DNA of 64,000 bases from assembly GCF_001442535.1 (NCBI RefSeq), contig NZ_CP013141.1, positions 3,745,951 to 3,809,950 of the forward strand, given 5' to 3'. The DNA comes from Lysobacter antibioticus (GTDB lineage: Bacteria > Pseudomonadota > Gammaproteobacteria > Xanthomonadales > Xanthomonadaceae). Below the pieces are notes generated by a model, which was not told the DNA's origin, did not search any database, and worked only from the letters and a program-made list of their open reading frames with translations. A program made the position numbers and the translations under genes. This document shows, in pieces, positions 60,194 through 64,000 of this stretch (positions within the stretch are counted from its first letter, which is position 1; each line of letters starts with the position of its first letter).

Positions 60194-61298
60194 GCGTGGC
60201 CTCCTGCATCGCCCGCAGGGAAAACGCCATCGTATCCACAGCCGCGGGCGCTTGCGTTAGCAATTCGCAAGCCGCCGCGCGCAGGGCCTGCAGGTCGAAC
60301 GGCGCGACCGCGCCGCGCGGCTGCAATTGGGTCAGCAGCTCGCCGACGCCGCCGTGGTTCCAACCGACCACCGGCCGCCCGCAGGACAGCGCCTCGACCA
60401 CGGTGCGGCCGAAGGCCTCGGGTTTGCGCGAGAGCTGCAGGACCAGGTCGCTCGCGGCGTAGGCCCGGGCGATCTCGTCGGTCGGTGCGGTGAAGGCGAT
60501 CGCTTCGCCGATGCCGAGCTGCTGCGCGGCCTGTTCCAGTTCGACGATATACGCCTCGCGCCCGGCCTCGCGCGCGCCCGGCAGCCAAAGGCGCGCATCG
60601 CGGCCGTCGGCGCGGATCGCGGCGAGCAAGGCCAGCGCATCGGCATGACCTTTCAGGCGCGTGCCGCGCCCGGGCAACAGCAACAAGGGACCGTCGCCGG
60701 CGAGCGCGGGATGCCGCGCCGCGGCCCAGGCCCGCGCTTGCGGATCGGGCCAGGGCGCGTGCGGGAACGCCGCCGGGTCGATGCCGCGCGGAATGATCCG
60801 CAGCTTGTCGGCATCGGTGTCGGGATAGTGTTCGAGCACGTAGTCGCGGACCGTGCGCGAGACGCAGATGCTGCGTTCGCCGCGGGTCATCACCGCGCTG
60901 TAGCGCGACGGCGAGTTGAGCCCGTGCACGGTGGTGACGAAGCGCGGCCGTGTAGCTTCGTCCAGGCCGCGCCAGGCCAGCAGGCCGATCCAGGCCGGCA
61001 GGCGCGAACGCGCGTGGACGATGTCGACCGAATGTTCGGCCCACAGCCGGCGCAGGGTGAAGCCATGGCGCAGGGTCGACGGCGATTTGCGCCCGATCGC
61101 CAGTTCGATGTGTTCGGCGCCCGAGGCGATGAGCTGGGGCACCAGGCGGCCGCCGGCCGAGACCACGATGGCGCGGTGGCCGGCGCGCACCAGCGCCTCG
61201 GCGATTTCGAGAGTCGAACGTTCGACGCCGCCGGATTCCAGCTTCGGCAGCAATTGCATCACCGTCAGCCGGCGCATGCTCGGCGTGGGCGGTGTCAC
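60150..61298 (-). CDS. Glycosyltransferase family 4
   Basis: A 382-residue GT-B fold glycosyltransferase acting on cell-surface sugars. The N-terminal half opens with QLLPKLESGGVERSTLEIAE, a usual GT4 acceptor loop. The donor half has LPGRGTRLKGHADALALLA near residue 208 and the EX7E motif, KPEAFGRTVVEALSCGRPVV near residue 295 (both Glu present). The sugar is unknown; context with O-antigen ligase and waaA suggests LPS core or O-chain. It is preceded by a CHCC zinc-finger gene with ten bases between. Confidence 0.9.
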   Translation of the reverse strand: MTPPTPSMRRLTVMQLLPKLESGGVERSTLEIAEALVRAGHRAIVVSAGGRLVPQLIASGAEHIELAIGRKSPSTLRHGFTLRRLWAEHSVDIVHARSRLPAWIGLLAWRGLDEATRPRFVTTVHGLNSPSRYSAVMTRGERSICVSRTVRDYVLEHYPDTDADKLRIIPRGIDPAAFPHAPWPDPQARAWAAARHPALAGDGPLLLLPGRGTRLKGHADALALLAAIRADGRDARLWLPGAREAGREAYIVELEQAAQQLGIGEAIAFTAPTDEIARAYAASDLVLQLSRKPEAFGRTVVEALSCGRPVVGWNHGGVGELLTQLQPRGAVAPFDLQALRAAACELLTQAPAAVDTMAFSLRAMQEATLAVYAELVDASRRA

Positions 61299-61308
61299 GC
61301 GGCCGCGA

Positions 61309-61509
61309 TCAGTCGTCGACCAGGGTGAAATGCGCGCCGCAGTACGGGCACTGGCACTCGCGCTCGGCCTCGATCGGCAGGTACACGCGCGGGTGCGAGT
61401 TCCACAGCGCCATCGACGGCAGCGGGCAGCTCAACGGCAGGTCGGCGCGCGTGACGGTGTAGCGCTGCTCGGCGTTGGCCTGGGTGGGATGGGCGTTGGC
61501 TGCGGTCAT
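61309..61509 (-). CDS. Small CHCC-type zinc-finger protein
   Basis: A 66-residue protein with a C-terminal zinc ribbon of the zf-CHCC family: LSCPLPSMALWNSHPRVYLP then CQCPYCGAHFTLVDD. The zinc ligands are the His in SHPRVYL and the Cys residues in CPYCGAHF with Cys in LSC. Relatives are found next to the mitochondrial complex I subunit NDUFS6 in evolution. It lies ten bases upstream of the GT4 gene on the same strand. Function in bacteria is not known. Confidence 0.85.
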   Translation of the reverse strand: MTAANAHPTQANAEQRYTVTRADLPLSCPLPSMALWNSHPRVYLPIEAERECQCPYCGAHFTLVDD

Positions 61510-61627
61510 GAGGGAGACGACGGATGGCGACGCGGGGGTGGCAGTTTAGCAGCGTTGCGCGGTCGGGCCGTGTGCGGGGCGCGGCGGTCGGGTGGGGTGC
61601 TCAGGAGCAATCCCCTGGTTCTTGCTC

Positions 61628-62341
61628 TCAGCCCCCCGGCGGCAGATCGAAAAACAGCAGATCGGCGGTCGAATCGCCCAGCCCGGTCAGCACCAGCTCG
61701 GCCGACTCGTCGCGAAACCCCAGCGCGTCGCCGGCTTCGAGCGTACGTCCACCCGCCTCGACCCGCCCCTGCGCGACCTGCAGCCAATACAGCCGCCCTG
61801 CATCGAGCAGGCGCCGCGCGCTGGACCCTGGCGTCAGCGCCAGCGAGTACAGGCGCAGGTCCTGGCGCACCGGCAAGCCGCCGTGGGCGCCGTCGCGCGA
61901 GGCCAGGAGAACGAACTCGCCGTCAGCGGCCGCGACCGCTTCGCGTTTGGCGTAGGCGGGCTGGGCGTTGAGCCGATCGGGCTGGACCCAGATCTGCAGG
62001 AAATGCACCGGCTCGCTGTCGGAGGCGTTGTACTCGCTGTGTTCGACGCCGTGGCCGGCGCTCATCCACTGCAGTTCGCCGGCGCCGATCACGCCGCCGT
62101 CGTCGGCGCTGCCTTGGTGCGCCAGGCGGCCGCTCAGCACGTAGCTGAGGATTTCCATGTTGGCGTGGCGATGCGGCGCGAAGCCCGCGCCGGGGTCGAC
62201 GCGGTCTTCGTTGATCACGCGCAAGGCACCGAAGCCCATCCAGGCCGGGTCGTAATAGCCGCCGAACGAGAACGTGTGGCGGCTGTCGAGCCAACCCGCC
62301 TGGACATGGCCGCGGGCGCTGGATGGACGTTCGATGATCAT
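61628..62341 (-). CDS. Pirin-family protein (YhhW-like)
   Basis: A 237-residue bicupin. The metal site of the N-terminal cupin is complete: HTFSFGGYYDPAWMGFGALRV, then PHRHANMEILSYVLSG with His-x-His and Glu, and GHGVEHSEYN with the third His. The C-terminal cupin lacks metal ligands, as usual. Relatives have quercetinase activity in vitro; the cellular substrate is unknown. It is followed on the minus strand after 118 bases by the zinc-finger gene. Confidence 0.93.
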   Translation of the reverse strand: MIIERPSSARGHVQAGWLDSRHTFSFGGYYDPAWMGFGALRVINEDRVDPGAGFAPHRHANMEILSYVLSGRLAHQGSADDGGVIGAGELQWMSAGHGVEHSEYNASDSEPVHFLQIWVQPDRLNAQPAYAKREAVAAADGEFVLLASRDGAHGGLPVRQDLRLYSLALTPGSSARRLLDAGRLYWLQVAQGRVEAGGRTLEAGDALGFRDESAELVLTGLGDSTADLLFFDLPPGG

Positions 62342-62351
62342 GCGTTCGCGC

Positions 62352-62942
62352 TTACTTCTTGGCTTCGGGCTTGGGCACCAGCGCTTCGGTGGTGATGCGG
62401 ATGCTGACTTCGTCGCTGACGTTCGGCGCGTACTTGCCGAGGCCGAAATCGCTGCGCTTGAGCGTGGTGCTGGCGTCGAAGCCGGCGGCGGCGCGCTTGG
62501 CCATCGGCTGCTCGCCGATCTTGTTGATGGTGACGTCGAGCACGGCCGGCTTGGTCACGCCGTGCACGGTCAGATCGCCGCTCACCTTGAGCTTCTTCTC
62601 GCCGGCCGCCTCGACCTTGGTGCTCTTGAAGGTGATGGTCGGGAATTTCTCGGCGTCGAAGAAATCGGCGCTCTTGAGGTGCTCGTCGAAGTCCGGCACG
62701 TGCGAGTTCAGGCCCGACAGCGGGATGGTCACCTGCACCGAGGACGCCGCCGGCTTGGCCGGATCGTAGGTGATGGTGCCGTCGACCTTGCCGAAATGCG
62801 CGATCGGGTTGGAGAAACCGAAGTGGCTCCAGCCGACCACGACGTCGGTGTGGTTGGGGTCGATCTTGTAGGTCAGGGCGGCGGCGCTGGCGGTGCCGGC
62901 GAAGGCCAGGCCCAGGGCAGCGGCAAGCAGGATGCGCTTCAT
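62352..62942 (-). CDS. YceI-family periplasmic lipid-binding protein
   Basis: A 196-residue protein with a signal peptide (MKRILLAAALGLAFAGTASA, cleaved after residue 20). The lipocalin-like barrel of the YceI family follows: YKIDPNHTDVVVGWSHFGFS, then NSHVPDFDEHLKSADFFDAE, given as NSHVPDFDEHLKSADFFD, TFKSTKVEAAGEKKLKVSGDL, given as ITFKSTKV, and LTVHGVTKPAVLDV. Members bind isoprenoid-type lipids. It lies ten bases upstream of the pirin gene, so the two may be one operon. Confidence 0.94.
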   Translation of the reverse strand: MKRILLAAALGLAFAGTASAAALTYKIDPNHTDVVVGWSHFGFSNPIAHFGKVDGTITYDPAKPAASSVQVTIPLSGLNSHVPDFDEHLKSADFFDAEKFPTITFKSTKVEAAGEKKLKVSGDLTVHGVTKPAVLDVTINKIGEQPMAKRAAAGFDASTTLKRSDFGLGKYAPNVSDEVSIRITTEALVPKPEAKK

Positions 62943-63064
62943 GGTGAGCTCCTCGAAAGGGGAATTATCAGGGATGGATCGCGGGTAAAGACTTCACGGC
63001 ACTATTGCGCAAGCAGGCGCGGGCCGGCATCGGCCCACGCCGGAAGCGTGGCGGCGCGCACGCC

Positions 63065-63664
63065 TCAATCGATGCGCGCGGCCTCGTCGAACGGCAGGCG
63101 CGGCGAGCGCGGGAACAACGCCGCCGGGTCGCCGGCGCCAAGGTTGATCAGGAAGTTGGACTTGACCTGGGTGCCGGCGAAGAAGGCCTCGTCGACCTTG
63201 GCGTTGTCGAAGCCCGACATCGGGCCGGTGTCCAGGCCGAGCGAGCGCGCCGCCAGGATCAGGTAAGCGCCCTGCAGGCTGCCGTTACGGAAGGCGGTGG
63301 TGCGGATGTGCTCGTCGTTGCCGGCGAACCAGCTGCGGGCATCGGCGTGCGGGAACAGGTAGGGCAGCTTGTCGTGGAATTCCAGGTCGTGGCCGACGAT
63401 CACCGTGACCGGGGCGGCCATGGTCTTGGCCAGGTTGCCTTCCGAGAGCGCCGGGCGCAGCTTTTCCTTGGCTTGCGCCGACTTCACGAACACGAAGCGC
63501 GCCGGCGAACCGTTGGCGCTGGTCGGCGCCCATTTGACCAGGTCGTACAGCTGGCGCAGCGTCTCGTCGCTGACCTCGCCGCCGAGCTCGTTATGCGTGC
63601 GGGCGGTGCGGAACAGTTGATCGAGGGCTTCGTCGTTCAGGGGCCTGGACATCGTCTTCTCCAT
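63065..63664 (-). CDS. Malonic semialdehyde reductase-like nitroreductase (RutE/HadB type)
   Basis: A 199-residue FMN-dependent nitroreductase-family enzyme. The FMN-binding start is [14 protein letters not shown] and [16 protein letters not shown] near residue 46; [25 protein letters not shown], shown by its core [21 protein letters not shown], lies near residue 135, and [11 protein letters not shown] near residue 170. The pattern is the RutE subgroup, which reduces malonic semialdehyde to 3-hydroxypropionate. No other pyrimidine-catabolism gene is near, so the native substrate is uncertain. A second start four codons in (MSRPLN, 63652) is possible. Confidence 0.88.
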   Translation of the reverse strand: MEKTMSRPLNDEALDQLFRTARTHNELGGEVSDETLRQLYDLVKWAPTSANGSPARFVFVKSAQAKEKLRPALSEGNLAKTMAAPVTVIVGHDLEFHDKLPYLFPHADARSWFAGNDEHIRTTAFRNGSLQGAYLILAARSLGLDTGPMSGFDNAKVDEAFFAGTQVKSNFLINLGAGDPAALFPRSPRLPFDEAARID

Positions 63665-63757
63665 GAGGCTGCCGCGCTGGGCATTGATCGGGAGACGAAG
63701 TGTAGAGTCTCAATCTGACCTTAGAACCGACAATCCCGGAACGGATTAAGCGCATCT

Positions 63758-64000
63758 GTGCAACGAAACGGCCTTTCTGCCAAAACTAACTCCACGGCTG
63801 CAACCTGGATCCTGACCGACGGCCATGCCGGCAATCAGCGCCAAGCCAATGCCCTGACCCAGGCCCTGGGCCGGCCGGCGATCGACTGGACGCTGAGCCC
63901 GCGCGCTCCTTGGCGCTGGGCCGCGCCGCGATGCCTGCCCGGTGCCGGCCAGGCCTTCGGCCCCGAGTTCGTCCGCGCCCGCGGCGCCCGCCCGGCGCTG
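63758..64000 (+). CDS. ELM1-family (mitochondrial-fission-like) protein, 3'-truncated
   Basis: The first 81 codons of a gene that runs off the window. It begins with GTG and reads WILTDGHAGNQRQANALTQA from residue 17, the opening block of the bacterial ELM1-like family (COG3660). The next visible part, LGRPAIDWTLSPRAPWRW, also fits. Family members are nucleotide-sugar-transferase-like and of unclear role, often near lipid or LPS genes, as here. No strong ribosome site was found, so the start is provisional. The gene is divergent from the nitroreductase. Confidence 0.8.
   Translation, partial: MQRNGLSAKTNSTAATWILTDGHAGNQRQANALTQALGRPAIDWTLSPRAPWRWAAPRCLPGAGQAFGPEFVRARGARPAL

Overview
The window is 64 kb of very GC-rich chromosome from a gammaproteobacterium of the Xanthomonadaceae/Lysobacteraceae type, most likely a Lysobacter. 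The evidence is the strong G/C bias at third codon positions, a PPi-dependent phosphofructokinase close to a membrane pyrophosphatase, the order pcm-tolC-waaA, a large TonB-dependent receptor, and REP elements with a GTAG head like those of Stenotrophomonas and its relatives. The genus is an inference. I saw no rRNA, tRNA, CRISPR array, transposase, integrase or phage gene.

Region by region. Bases 1-14,000 hold the 3' part of a PPi-phosphofructokinase gene, several unrecognised secreted proteins, an AraC regulator with a VOC protein, a K+-insensitive H+-pyrophosphatase fused to an OmpA-like domain (hppA), an RTX-repeat protein with a C-terminal M91-type zinc-protease domain, a sterol-desaturase-like hydroxylase coupled to a secreted discoidin-like protein, and soluble pyrophosphatase (ppa). 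Bases 14,000-22,000 hold a TonB-dependent receptor, an AraC regulator, a membrane-anchored winged-helix/beta-propeller regulator and a two-helix ion channel. Then come thiC with its TPP riboswitch, a lipoprotein and a PEBP-family protein.

Bases 26,000-43,900 are amino-acid biosynthesis. A thr operon (leader peptide, thrA, thrB, thrC) is followed by one long branched-chain operon: ILV-rich leader peptide and attenuator, then ilvD-ilvC-ilvG-ilvM-ilvE-threonine dehydratase-leuA-leuC-leuD-leuB, ended by a strong terminator. Most of these genes overlap or nearly touch. Both operons carry the three-segment base-pairing expected of ribosome-mediated attenuation. Threonine made by thrABC feeds the dehydratase at the head of isoleucine synthesis, so adjacent operons form one metabolic route.

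Bases 44,000-48,200 hold glycerol use (glpD, glpF, glpK). Bases 48,287-55,713 hold an RND efflux permease and adaptor with a divergent TetR regulator, then pcm and tolC, giving the parts of a tripartite pump. A REP-bounded 134-bp element, tandemly duplicated, lies after tolC. Bases 56,283-61,300 hold envelope and LPS genes (waaA, lpxL-like acyltransferase, O-antigen ligase, GT4 glycosyltransferase). The end holds a CHCC zinc-finger protein, a pirin, a YceI protein, a nitroreductase and the start of an ELM1-like gene that leaves the window.

Most of the window is core chromosome. The parts most worth a second look are the HppA-OmpA fusion, the RTX-M91 protein, the small Cys-rich secreted protein, the two attenuators and the duplicated REP-bounded element.
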